Below, piece by piece: positions 25,620-33,515 of a stretch of 52,100 bases of DNA. Each line of letters starts with the position of its first letter. The first letter of the stretch is position 1. This stretch comes from Enhydrobacter aerosaccus (lineage in GTDB: Bacteria > Pseudomonadota > Alphaproteobacteria > Reyranellales > Reyranellaceae): the NCBI GenBank assembly GCA_903915535.1, contig CAIWTJ010000003.1:1-52100 (forward strand), written 5' to 3'. The position numbers were made by a program, and so were the translations under genes. The notes beneath the pieces were generated by a model. It was not told the origin of the DNA. It ran no database searches and saw nothing but the letters and a program-made list of their open reading frames with translations.

Positions 25620-26768
25620 ATGACCGCCATGACTGATCTGCCGCGTCCGCTTACCGGTCTCAAAGTCCTCGACTTCTCGACGACCATCGCCGGACCTCAT
25701 TGCTCCCGCCTGCTGGCCGACATGGGCGCCGACGTCATCAAGGTCGAATCGCCCGAAGGCGACCTGATGCGCTCGCGGCCCGTCATGCGCGGCGGCGCAT
25801 CGTCGATGTTCGGCCAGCTCAACGCCGGCAAGCGTTCCATCGTCCTCGATCTCAAGCAGCCCGCCGCGATCGCAACGGTGAAGAAGCTGGTCGCCACGGT
25901 GGACATTTTGCTGGAGAATTACCGGCCCGGCGTGATGAAGCGGCTCGGCCTCGACTACCCGGAACTTGCCAAGATCAACCCCAAGCTCGTCTACTGTGCC
26001 ATCTCGGGCTACGGCCAGACGGGCCCGGGCGCCGGCCGGCCCGCCTACGCGCCGGTCGTCCACGCCTCGACCGGCTACGACATGGCCCATCTTTCCCAGC
26101 AGAACGGGCGCGAGCGACCCGACAATTGCGCCATCTTCGTCGCCGACTATGCGTCGGGCGCGTACGCGCTGGGAGGAATCCTGGCGGCGATCCACCAGCG
26201 CCATGTGACCGGCCGGGGCCAGATGGTCGATGTCTCGATGTTCGAGACCCTGATCGGCATGTTGCCGACCGAGATCAACCGCTCGCAGTTCGACTTCGAG
26301 ATGCCGGCGCGTCCGATGTATGGGCCGATCGAGGCGGCCGACGGCTACGTGATGCTCGCCACCGCAAGCGAGCGCACTTTTCAGGACATGGCTGCCGCCG
26401 CAGGTCACAAGGAGTGGCTGACGGACCCCCGATTCGAGAAATACGCCGACCGGCGCATGAACTGGGGACCGATGGTCGACGAACTTGAGAAATGGTCGAA
26501 GAAGCTCTCGGTCAAGGAGGTCGTGGCCGCGCTCGAGAAGCACGGCGTGCCTTGCTCGCCCTATATGACGCTCACCGAGGCGCTCAAGGATCCGCAAGTC
26601 GCCCATCGTGGGTCGATGTGCCTCATCGAGGACAGCGGTGGGACCTATAATTCGCCGGCGCCTCCGTTCCGTTTCTCCGGGTCTCCGCTCAAGAGCGGTC
26701 CCCACGTGCCGGAGCTCGGCGAAAACACCGATCAGGTGCTGGCCGAAGCCGGGATACCCCCCAAATGA
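25620..26768 (+). CDS. CaiB/BaiF family (type III) CoA-transferase
   Basis: A 382-residue family III CoA-transferase. The N-terminal region LTGLKVLDFSTTIAGPHCSRLLADMGADVIKVE is the classic opening of the family, followed by SIVLDLKQPAA, ENYRPGVMKRLGLDY and AISGYGQTGP. Family members move CoA between organic acids without a covalent acyl-phosphate. The start could be ATG 25620 or 25629; neither has a strong Shine-Dalgarno sequence. Its stop overlaps the next start (ATGA), so it is coupled to the thiolase-like gene. The pair and the following dioxygenase-like gene suggest a pathway on an acyl-CoA or carboxylic acid substrate that cannot be named. Confidence 0.92.
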   Translation: MTAMTDLPRPLTGLKVLDFSTTIAGPHCSRLLADMGADVIKVESPEGDLMRSRPVMRGGASSMFGQLNAGKRSIVLDLKQPAAIATVKKLVATVDILLENYRPGVMKRLGLDYPELAKINPKLVYCAISGYGQTGPGAGRPAYAPVVHASTGYDMAHLSQQNGRERPDNCAIFVADYASGAYALGGILAAIHQRHVTGRGQMVDVSMFETLIGMLPTEINRSQFDFEMPARPMYGPIEAADGYVMLATASERTFQDMAAAAGHKEWLTDPRFEKYADRRMNWGPMVDELEKWSKKLSVKEVVAALEKHGVPCSPYMTLTEALKDPQVAHRGSMCLIEDSGGTYNSPAPPFRFSGSPLKSGPHVPELGENTDQVLAEAGIPPK

Positions 26769-28309
26769 TCGATCCAGGCACCCCCATCCTCGTCGGCTGC
26801 GGGCAGATCACCGACTTGACGGGCGAGCCGTCGAGCAAGCGCTCGCGGGTTGCCTTCGCCGCCGAAGCAGCCGCGAAGGCGCTCAATGACACCGGCGCGA
26901 AGATCGGCGGCCACATGCTGGGCCATCACGTCGACGCGCTGGCGGTCATGGAGTTCTTCAGCGACAGCAGCCCGCGCTTCACCTCGCCCTTCGGGCGCTC
27001 GACAAACCCGCCCAAGAGCGTCGCGCGCCGGCTGCACGCCTCGCCGCGCACGATGCTCTACAGCCACGTCGGCGGGAACATGCCGCAGTACCTCGTGAAC
27101 CGCTTCGCCGAGGAGATCGCGAGCGGCAGGACAAAGCTCGCGCTGATCTGCGGCGCCGAGCTGCTGCGCAGCACCCAGAACGCGCGCAAGGCCGGGCTCG
27201 CGATCGACTGGAACGAGGATTACGGCGGCCTGCCGGAGCGCGTCGGCGACGACCGTGACGGCTTCTCGCAGGAAGAAGCCCGTCACGGCCTCAAGGCCGC
27301 CATCCACTTTTACCCGCTGCTGGAGAATGCGATCCGCGGCGGCCTGAAGCGCGATGTCGCCAGTCACATGGAGGCGATGGGCCAGCTCTTCCATCGGCTT
27401 GCGCTCGTGGCCAAGAACAATCCGCTTGCCACGCGCCGCAAGGGCTACAGCGCGAAGGAGCTGTCGACGATCTCAGACGACAATCGCTGGATCTGCTTCC
27501 CCTATCCGCGCCTGATGAACGCCAATGCCATGATCGACCAGGCCGCCGCCGTGGTCATGACCTCGGTCGAGAAGGCGCAGGAATGGGGCATCCCGCAGGA
27601 GAAATGGGTGTTCCTGCACGGCTGCGCCGACGGCGCCGACACCTGGGTCGTGTCCGAGCGTGATAGGCTCGACGCCTCGCCGGCCATCCGCGGCTGTACC
27701 CGACTCGCGCTCGACATGGCAGGCAAGAAGCTCTCCGACGTCGCCGCCTTCGATCTCTATAGCTGCTTCCCTTCCGCCGTCGAAGTGGCAATGAAGGAGA
27801 TCGGTATCGCCGAGGACGATCCACGTCCGATCAGCGTCACCGGCGGCCTCCCCTATTTCGGCGGCCCCGGCAACAACTACGTCACCCATTCAATCGCCGA
27901 GATGATGAACGTCGTGCGCGGGAAGCCGGGGTCCTTCGGCATGGTCACCGCCAATGGCAGCTACCTGACAAAGCATTCCGCCGGGCTCTATTCCACGGAG
28001 CCGACCAAAGGGCCGTGGCGCCGCGAAGATCCGAAGAAGTTCCAGGCAGAGCTCGATGCTCGGCCCAAGCGGCACGTCAACACGGCGCCTGCCGGGACCG
28101 GGACGATCGAGACCTACTGCGTGGCCTACGGCAAGGACGCGCCGGACAAGGGCTATGTCATCGGCCGTCTCGACGGATCGGGCGAACGGTTCGTGGCCCA
28201 GGCGCCGGACGACGCTGCCCTGCTCGGCGACATGCTGACGGAAGAGCAGCTTGGGCGTAAAGTGACTGTCAACGAACAGGGCGGACGCAACGTTTTCCGC
28301 CCGATCTAG
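26765..28309 (+). CDS. Thiolase-like protein (type 1, probably not a true thiolase)
   Basis: A 514-residue member of the thiolase superfamily. The N-terminal ILVGCGQITD and the strand LALICGAELL align with the fold, and DLYSCFPSAVEVA matches the SCP2-type region. By eye alignment, however, the classical residues are replaced. The nucleophilic Cys position falls in SHVGGNMPQ, the His of GHP becomes GGPGNN, and the second catalytic Cys falls in GMVTANGSY. The C-terminal 80 or so residues (TIETYCVAYGKDAPDKGYVIGRL) resemble the extra domain of mycobacterial thiolase-like protein type 1, which is not an active thiolase. Start overlaps the CoA-transferase stop (ATGA). Databases would likely call it acetyl-CoA acetyltransferase, which I doubt. 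Confidence 0.85.
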   Translation: MIDPGTPILVGCGQITDLTGEPSSKRSRVAFAAEAAAKALNDTGAKIGGHMLGHHVDALAVMEFFSDSSPRFTSPFGRSTNPPKSVARRLHASPRTMLYSHVGGNMPQYLVNRFAEEIASGRTKLALICGAELLRSTQNARKAGLAIDWNEDYGGLPERVGDDRDGFSQEEARHGLKAAIHFYPLLENAIRGGLKRDVASHMEAMGQLFHRLALVAKNNPLATRRKGYSAKELSTISDDNRWICFPYPRLMNANAMIDQAAAVVMTSVEKAQEWGIPQEKWVFLHGCADGADTWVVSERDRLDASPAIRGCTRLALDMAGKKLSDVAAFDLYSCFPSAVEVAMKEIGIAEDDPRPISVTGGLPYFGGPGNNYVTHSIAEMMNVVRGKPGSFGMVTANGSYLTKHSAGLYSTEPTKGPWRREDPKKFQAELDARPKRHVNTAPAGTGTIETYCVAYGKDAPDKGYVIGRLDGSGERFVAQAPDDAALLGDMLTEEQLGRKVTVNEQGGRNVFRPI

Positions 28310-28320
28310 GGACGGACACC

Positions 28321-29154
28321 ATGCCAAACGTGCTGAATGCCGCACAGGCGGCCGAATTCAACGACAAGGGCTTCACCTACGCCCGCGGCCTGTTCGCCGC
28401 CGACGAGGTGAAGCTGCTCACCGAGGCGATGGAAAAGGATCCTGCCGTATGCGGCTCGATCCTCGACCGCCGCGACGGCGAAGGAAAGTCGACGCGCATC
28501 GCCCTCTGGAATCGTGCCGGTGACTCGGTATACGGACTCGCTGCGCGCTGCGAGCGCATGGTCGCCACATCGGCTGCACTGCTGGGCGGCGATGTCTATC
28601 ACTACCAATCGAAGCTCACGGCCAAGGAGCCCGAAGTCGGCGGCGCCTGGGAATGGCACCAGGATTACGGGTACTGGTATTACAACGGCTGCATCCGGCC
28701 CGACCTGCTCTCGGTGATGATCGCGCTCGACAAGGCGGACAGGAACAACGGCTGTCTGCAGATCGCCGCGGGCTCGCACAAGCTCGGCCGTATCGACCAC
28801 ACGCCGCTCTCGCCGACGCAGAATGAAGTCGACCCCACACGCATGCCGCACATCCTGCAGCAGTGCCCAATCGAGTATTGCGAGCTGGCGGCCGGCGACG
28901 CCCTGATCTTCCACTGCAACGCGATCCACCGCTCGGATGCCAATCGCTCCGCCAACCGGCGCTGGACGTTGTTGATCTGCTACAACCGAGTCGACAATGA
29001 CACGATCATCAAGACCGACGACCGTTACTTCTTGCCGTTGGAGAAGGTCGACGACGGCGCCATCCGCCGCGCGGGTCTGAAGTTCGCCGCCGGCGACAAT
29101 GCCGAGCACTTCACGTCGCGGCCGTACGTGCCCGACCTGCGCAAGGCGTCCTAG
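28321..29154 (+). CDS. Phytanoyl-CoA dioxygenase (PhyH) family protein
   Basis: A 277-residue Fe(II)/2-oxoglutarate-type oxygenase. The metal triad is visible: His112 and Asp114 in WHQDYGYW, and His203 in CNAIHRSDAN, with an Arg shortly after (ANRRW) placed to bind 2-oxoglutarate. The family hydroxylates phytanoyl-CoA in animals but many other substrates in bacteria. It follows the thiolase-like gene by 11 bases with GGGACGGACACC before the ATG, so it is probably the last gene of the CoA-transferase operon. Its last 44 bases overlap the end of the Crp/Fnr gene on the other strand. Confidence 0.9.
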   Translation: MPNVLNAAQAAEFNDKGFTYARGLFAADEVKLLTEAMEKDPAVCGSILDRRDGEGKSTRIALWNRAGDSVYGLAARCERMVATSAALLGGDVYHYQSKLTAKEPEVGGAWEWHQDYGYWYYNGCIRPDLLSVMIALDKADRNNGCLQIAAGSHKLGRIDHTPLSPTQNEVDPTRMPHILQQCPIEYCELAAGDALIFHCNAIHRSDANRSANRRWTLLICYNRVDNDTIIKTDDRYFLPLEKVDDGAIRRAGLKFAAGDNAEHFTSRPYVPDLRKAS

Positions 29155-29878
29155 ACGAGGGCGACGGGGTGCCGAACAGCCGTTCGTATTCCGCTTCCGG
29201 CAGCCCGTAGAGCGTACCCGCGCGCTTCTGGATGATCTTTCGATCGAGGATGTCGATCTCGCCTCTCCTCGCCCGGATGGCCCGCTTCCCTTCAAGCGCA
29301 TGAAGCGCTTCCGTTACGCCCGCCCGCCTGACGCCGAGCATCACAGAGAGGAACTCGTGCGTCATCGGCACCTTGCTCTCGCCCAGCCTGTCCTGCGTCA
29401 TGAGGAGCCAGCGCGCGAGCCGGCCTTCCAGGGTCAGGCGCGCATTGGCCACGGCTGTCTGAGCCGTCTGAATGACGAATACCTGGGCATACTTCAGAAG
29501 AAGCCGCCGCAGCGATTCGCTCTTCTCGAGTGCGACGCGCAGCGCGTCCGCGTCGATGGCAAGGGCGGTGCCTTCAGCCTGTATGAAAGTCGCATTGGGT
29601 GACTGATGATTGCCCAGCAACACCATCAAGCCGGTCATTCCCTCCGGTCCGATCAGACCGGTCTCGACCCTATCCTTGCCAATGCCCGCCGAGACGACCG
29701 AAGCAATGCCACGCTCGATAAAGTAGACGCGACGGATCGGGCGGCCGGGTTGCTCCAGTTCCTGCCGGAGCTTCAGCGTGACTGCGCGCAGATGCGGGGT
29801 AAGCAATGCGGCGTCGGATGGCGACAGCGCACACAGCAATCGATTACGGAATACGAATTTGGATTTGTCGTTCGCCAT
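29111..29878 (-). CDS. Crp/Fnr family transcriptional regulator
   Basis: A 255-residue regulator with an N-terminal cyclic-nucleotide-binding-like beta-barrel (about 20-130, including RRVYFIERGIASVV and TGLIGPEGMTGLMVLLG). A long dimer helix follows, then a C-terminal winged helix-turn-helix (HEFLSVMLGVRRAGVTEALHAL). The FNR-type cysteine cluster is absent, so an iron-sulfur oxygen sensor is unlikely; the effector is unknown. The ATG at 29878 has GGAGAGGCGAGAG upstream. The last 15 or so residues (Ser/Arg/Ala-rich) are encoded opposite the end of the PhyH gene and look unlike family proteins, suggesting a 3' extension. The 245-base gap to valS shows no gene or clear terminator. Confidence 0.9.
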   Translation of the reverse strand: MANDKSKFVFRNRLLCALSPSDAALLTPHLRAVTLKLRQELEQPGRPIRRVYFIERGIASVVSAGIGKDRVETGLIGPEGMTGLMVLLGNHQSPNATFIQAEGTALAIDADALRVALEKSESLRRLLLKYAQVFVIQTAQTAVANARLTLEGRLARWLLMTQDRLGESKVPMTHEFLSVMLGVRRAGVTEALHALEGKRAIRARRGEIDILDRKIIQKRAGTLYGLPEAEYERLFGTPSPSSRTPCAGRARTAAT

Positions 29879-30123
29879 GCTCTCGCCTCTCCAGGGGCAA
29901 GAGCGCGGAAGCGTCTCTCAGCCGTTCGCGCCCTAAGACGTGACGAACGATGCAATCGATATAGGCACTCGGACCGCCGAAACCTAACACCAAATAGCAA
30001 CGGCGCCCCCCTGAAGCGCCGCCGCCATGCCTATCCCACGAAACGAACCCGAAGTGACGATGAGTACGTATGCGTACGAACGCTCACAACGCACGTCGCT
30101 TGTGGGAACGCAGCGACTGGCGC

Positions 30124-32805
30124 TCAGCCCTTTAGCCGTTCGAGGGCTGTAGCCAGGCGTGCGCGCGTCTGCTCGGCCTGGGTGCGGCGCTCGCGTTGCT
30201 CCTCGACGACCTCTTCCGGTGCGCGCGAGACGAAATTCGCGTTGCCGAGCTTGGCGTCGATCTTGACGATTTCCTCGCCCAGCTTCTGGATTTCCTTTTC
30301 GAGGCGCGCGATCTCCGCCGCGAGGTCGATTACCTCGCCGACCGGCATCGCGTAGGTGGCTTCCCCCACCACGATCTGCAGCGATGCCTTGGGTGCCGCA
30401 GTCGCCGCGGCATCGATACCTTCGATTCGCGCCAGCCGCTCGATGGCAGCAGAATGCGTGGCGAGGCGCTGCTTCGTCGTCGCATCGCCCCCGATGACCA
30501 GCAACGCGAGCTTGGCGCTGGGCGGCACATTCAGTTCGGCGCGTGCCGAGCGGATGTCGGAGATCAGTTTCACCAGCCAGCCGATCTCGGCGTGCGCCGC
30601 CGCGTCGATTGCCGGCGGTGAGGGCCAGGCCTGGCCGATCAGCGCGCCATGCTCGGCGCGATGTCCGCTCTTGTCCCATATCTCCTCGGTGATGAACGGC
30701 ATGACCGGATGCAGGAGCTTCGCCGTTTCGCGCAGCACGAAGGCCGTGACCGCGCGCGTTTCGTCCTTCTCGGGGCCGTTGGCACCCTGCAGGACCGGCT
30801 TGGAAAGCTCGACGTACCAGTCGCAGACGATCCCCCAGATGAACTCGTAGAGCGCTGTTGCCGCATCGTTAAGGCGGTATTGCGTCAACGCATTGTCGAC
30901 GGCGTCATTGGCGCGTGCCAGTTCGCCCAGCACCCACTTGTTGACCGTGAGGCTGGCGCTCGCCGGATCGAACCCCGTGGGCAGAACCGCGCCATTCATT
31001 TCGGCGAAGCGGGTCGCGTTCCAGAACTTGGTCGCGAAGTTGCGCGATCCCTCGACCCGGGACGCCGCCAGGCGCAGCCGGCCGGCGGAGGACGCCGCCA
31101 TCGATGTCACGGTGAAGCGCAGCGCGTCGGCGCCGTATTTATCGATCAATTCCAGCGGGTCGATGATGTTGCCCTTCGACTTGGACATCTTCTGGCCCTT
31201 CTCGTCCGTCACCAGCCCGTGGAGATAGACCGTGCGGAAGGGCACCTCGGTCATGAAATGCATGCTCATCATCATCATGCGGGCGACCCAGAAGAACAGG
31301 ATGTCCCAGCCGGTGACGAGCGTGTCGGTAGGATAGTATTTCTTGAGCTCCGGGGTCTCCTCGGGCCAGCCGAGGGTCGAGAACGGCCACAAAGCCGAGC
31401 TGAACCAGGTGTCGAGCACGTCGGGGTCGCGCACCAGCTCGACGTCGCTACCGTAGTGCTTGCGCGCTTCCAGCCGTGCTTCGTCTTCCGACAGCGCCAC
31501 GAAGACCTTCTTGTCCGGCCCGTACCAGGCGGGGATCTGATGGCCCCACCACAGCTGGCGCGACACGCACCATGGCTGGATGTTCTCCATCCAGCGGAAG
31601 AACTCGTCCCGCCCGCGCTCCGGCACGAACTTCACCCGGCCATCTCGCGCCGCCGCGATCGGCGCCTCGGCGAGCTTCTTCGCATCGGCATACCACTGCT
31701 CGGTCAGGAACGGCTCGACCGGCACGCCGCCACGATCGCCATAGGGCACGGCGTGGGTATGCGGCTCGATCTTCTCGACGAGGCCCATCTCCTCGAGTTC
31801 GGCCACGATCTTCTTGCGCGCGTCGAAGCGATCGAGGCCGCGATATTTCTCCGGTGCGTTCTCGTTGATCCGGGCGAACTTGTCGAAGATCTGTATCATC
31901 TCGAGCTTGTGCCGGCGACCGACCTCGAAGTCGTTGAAGTCGTGCGCCGGCGTGATCTTCACCGCGCCCGAGCCCTTCTCCGGATCTGAATATTCATCGG
32001 CCACGATCGGGATCTTGCGGCCGACCAGCGGCAGGACCGCATGCTTGCCGATCAGGTGCTTCCACTTGGGGTCGTCCGGGTGCACCGCGATGGCCGTGTC
32101 GCCCAGCATGGTCTCGGGCCGGGTCGTCGCCACGACGATGAACTCATCGGCGCTGCCGTCGATCGGATACTTCAGGTACCAGAGATGCCCCCTCACCTCG
32201 CGCGACTCGACCTCGAGGTCGGAAATCGCAGTCAGCATCTTGGGATCCCAGTTCACAAGACGGTTGTCCTTGTAGATGAGGCCCGCGTTATAGAGCTCGA
32301 CGAAGACCTTGAGGACCGCCTTCGACAGGCCCTCGTCCATGGTAAAGCGCTCGCGGCTCCAGTCGCACGAGGCGCCAAGCCTGCGGAGCTGGCCGGTGAT
32401 CGTGCCGCCCGAGAAGGCCTTCCATTCCCAGACCTTCTCCAGGAACTGCTCGCGGTTCAGGAGCGTGCGATTGCCCTCGACCTTTGCCCCCTCGACGGCA
32501 AGGCCAATGTTCTCCTGTTCGAGATTGCGCACCACGACCATCTGCGTGGCGATGCCCGCATGGTCGGTGCCCGGCTGCCACAGGACGTCGTCGCCCTTCA
32601 TGCGGCGCCAGCGGATCAGCACGTCCTGCAACGTGTTGTCGAGCGCGTGGCCCATGTGCAGGCTGCCCGTCACGTTGGGCGGCGGAATGACAATGCAGTA
32701 CGGCGGCCGCTGCGATTCGGGGTGCGCCTTGAACGCGCCGGAGTTCTCCCATTCCGGATATCGGCGGGCTTCGATCTCTTTCGGATCGTAGGTCTTGTCG
32801 AGCAT
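30124..32805 (-). CDS. valS: Valyl-tRNA synthetase
   Basis: An 893-residue class I aminoacyl-tRNA synthetase that charges tRNA-Val. The HIGH-type motif is HMGH in NVTGSLHMGHALDN near residue 50, and KMSKS occurs in GQKMSKSKGN near residue 537. The inserted editing (CP1) domain lies between, including VATTRPETMLGDTAIAVHPDD. The C-terminal coiled-coil arm (AAEIARLEKEIQKLGEEI onward), typical of ValRS, is present. The start ATG has AGAGGCAAC upstream. A strong terminator ends only about 14 bases before this ATG, so transcription must pass or begin within it. Gene order with popZ, a TolC-type gene and a PCMT-like gene is common in alphaproteobacteria. Confidence 0.97.
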   Translation of the reverse strand: MLDKTYDPKEIEARRYPEWENSGAFKAHPESQRPPYCIVIPPPNVTGSLHMGHALDNTLQDVLIRWRRMKGDDVLWQPGTDHAGIATQMVVVRNLEQENIGLAVEGAKVEGNRTLLNREQFLEKVWEWKAFSGGTITGQLRRLGASCDWSRERFTMDEGLSKAVLKVFVELYNAGLIYKDNRLVNWDPKMLTAISDLEVESREVRGHLWYLKYPIDGSADEFIVVATTRPETMLGDTAIAVHPDDPKWKHLIGKHAVLPLVGRKIPIVADEYSDPEKGSGAVKITPAHDFNDFEVGRRHKLEMIQIFDKFARINENAPEKYRGLDRFDARKKIVAELEEMGLVEKIEPHTHAVPYGDRGGVPVEPFLTEQWYADAKKLAEAPIAAARDGRVKFVPERGRDEFFRWMENIQPWCVSRQLWWGHQIPAWYGPDKKVFVALSEDEARLEARKHYGSDVELVRDPDVLDTWFSSALWPFSTLGWPEETPELKKYYPTDTLVTGWDILFFWVARMMMMSMHFMTEVPFRTVYLHGLVTDEKGQKMSKSKGNIIDPLELIDKYGADALRFTVTSMAASSAGRLRLAASRVEGSRNFATKFWNATRFAEMNGAVLPTGFDPASASLTVNKWVLGELARANDAVDNALTQYRLNDAATALYEFIWGIVCDWYVELSKPVLQGANGPEKDETRAVTAFVLRETAKLLHPVMPFITEEIWDKSGHRAEHGALIGQAWPSPPAIDAAAHAEIGWLVKLISDIRSARAELNVPPSAKLALLVIGGDATTKQRLATHSAAIERLARIEGIDAAATAAPKASLQIVVGEATYAMPVGEVIDLAAEIARLEKEIQKLGEEIVKIDAKLGNANFVSRAPEEVVEEQRERRTQAEQTRARLATALERLKG

Positions 32806-32818
32806 TTGTTGCCTCTAA

Positions 32819-32851
32819 CGAAAAACGCCACGGTTGCGGCACCGTGGCGTT
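32819..32851 (-). terminator. Rho-independent terminator between popZ and valS
   Basis: On the minus strand AACGCCACGG (32851-32842) and CCGTGGCGTT (32833-32824) form a perfect 10-bp stem with an 8-base loop, followed by a T-tract (five T counting the stem end). It starts 22 bases after the popZ stop codon and ends about 14 bases before the valS ATG. Confidence 0.88.
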
Positions 32852-32867
32852 CTATTTGGACGGTGCC
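32838..32867 (-). promoter_or_regulatory. Possible antiterminator pairing (attenuator-like) in the valS leader
   Basis: GGCACCGT (minus strand 32867-32860), beginning six bases after the popZ stop codon, is perfectly complementary to ACGGTGCC (32845-32838). The second segment spans the last four bases of the terminator's 5' arm and half of its loop, so this 8-bp stem and the full terminator exclude each other. This is the layout of a transcription attenuator. It is inferred from base pairing only. Confidence 0.45.
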
Positions 32868-32873
32868 TGGGGG

Positions 32874-33515
32874 TCAGCGGCGGGTCAGCCGCGCGATCTC
32901 GCGTTCAACGAGCTGCTCGACCATCGGCGGCAGGCTGCGGTCGATCCATTCCTTCAACATCGGGCGCAGCATTTCCTTCACCAGGTCCTCGATCGTCTTG
33001 CCGCCATCACCGATGGCCATGGCCGGCATCGCGGTGGGCGCCGCCGCGGCGGGAGTCGCCCTGCGCTCCTCGACCACCTGGTTGAGGCGATCGAAGGCGG
33101 AGGTGGCGGCACCGGCTGCGCTCGACGCGGCGAGCGGCTGGTCGAAGGACGGAGCCGGCGGGGTTGGGCTCGGTGCCGGACGGGGAGAAGGCGCCGTCTC
33201 GAACGGCGGCTGCGGCATCTCGCTTGCGCTCACGGGATCAATCCTCTGCATTGGAATTGGTGTCGGCGCCACGGGCTCCGGCTGAGTCGCAGACAGCGTA
33301 GGCTCCTCGATGAGATCGGTGAGCAGCAGCACATCCTCGCGGCTGCCGTTTCCGGCGGTACGCGGCCCGGCCGAACGCAGATCGATCGGAGCGTTCGCCG
33401 GCTGCACGGGCGGCGGGGCATTTCCGCTCACCTGCGCGCGGGCTTCGTCGTCGGAGATGATCTTACGAATAGACGCCAGGATGTCGTCCATCGACGGGTC
33501 GTTATCGGCACTCAT
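32874..33515 (-). CDS. popZ: Polar organizing protein PopZ (DUF2497)
   Basis: A 213-residue protein with the PopZ layout. A short conserved N-terminal helix (PSMDDILASIRKIISDDEA, about 8-25) recruits client proteins. A long Pro/Ala/Thr-rich disordered linker spans roughly 30-150. The C-terminal helices for self-assembly (IEDLVKEMLRPMLKEWIDRSL, then VEQLVEREIARLTRR) end the protein. PopZ forms a condensate at the cell pole that anchors the chromosome origin region through ParB in Caulobacter and relatives. The start overlaps the TolC-type gene stop (ATGA). The popZ-valS order is typical of alphaproteobacteria and supports the assignment. Confidence 0.92.
   Translation of the reverse strand: MSADNDPSMDDILASIRKIISDDEARAQVSGNAPPPVQPANAPIDLRSAGPRTAGNGSREDVLLLTDLIEEPTLSATQPEPVAPTPIPMQRIDPVSASEMPQPPFETAPSPRPAPSPTPPAPSFDQPLAASSAAGAATSAFDRLNQVVEERRATPAAAAPTAMPAMAIGDGGKTIEDLVKEMLRPMLKEWIDRSLPPMVEQLVEREIARLTRR

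Noticed and set aside
32838-32867. T-box or classical leader-peptide attenuation for valS
   Set aside because: There is no T-box sequence and no valine-rich leader peptide; the popZ 3' end fills the space. Only the alternative base pairing is kept as a finding.
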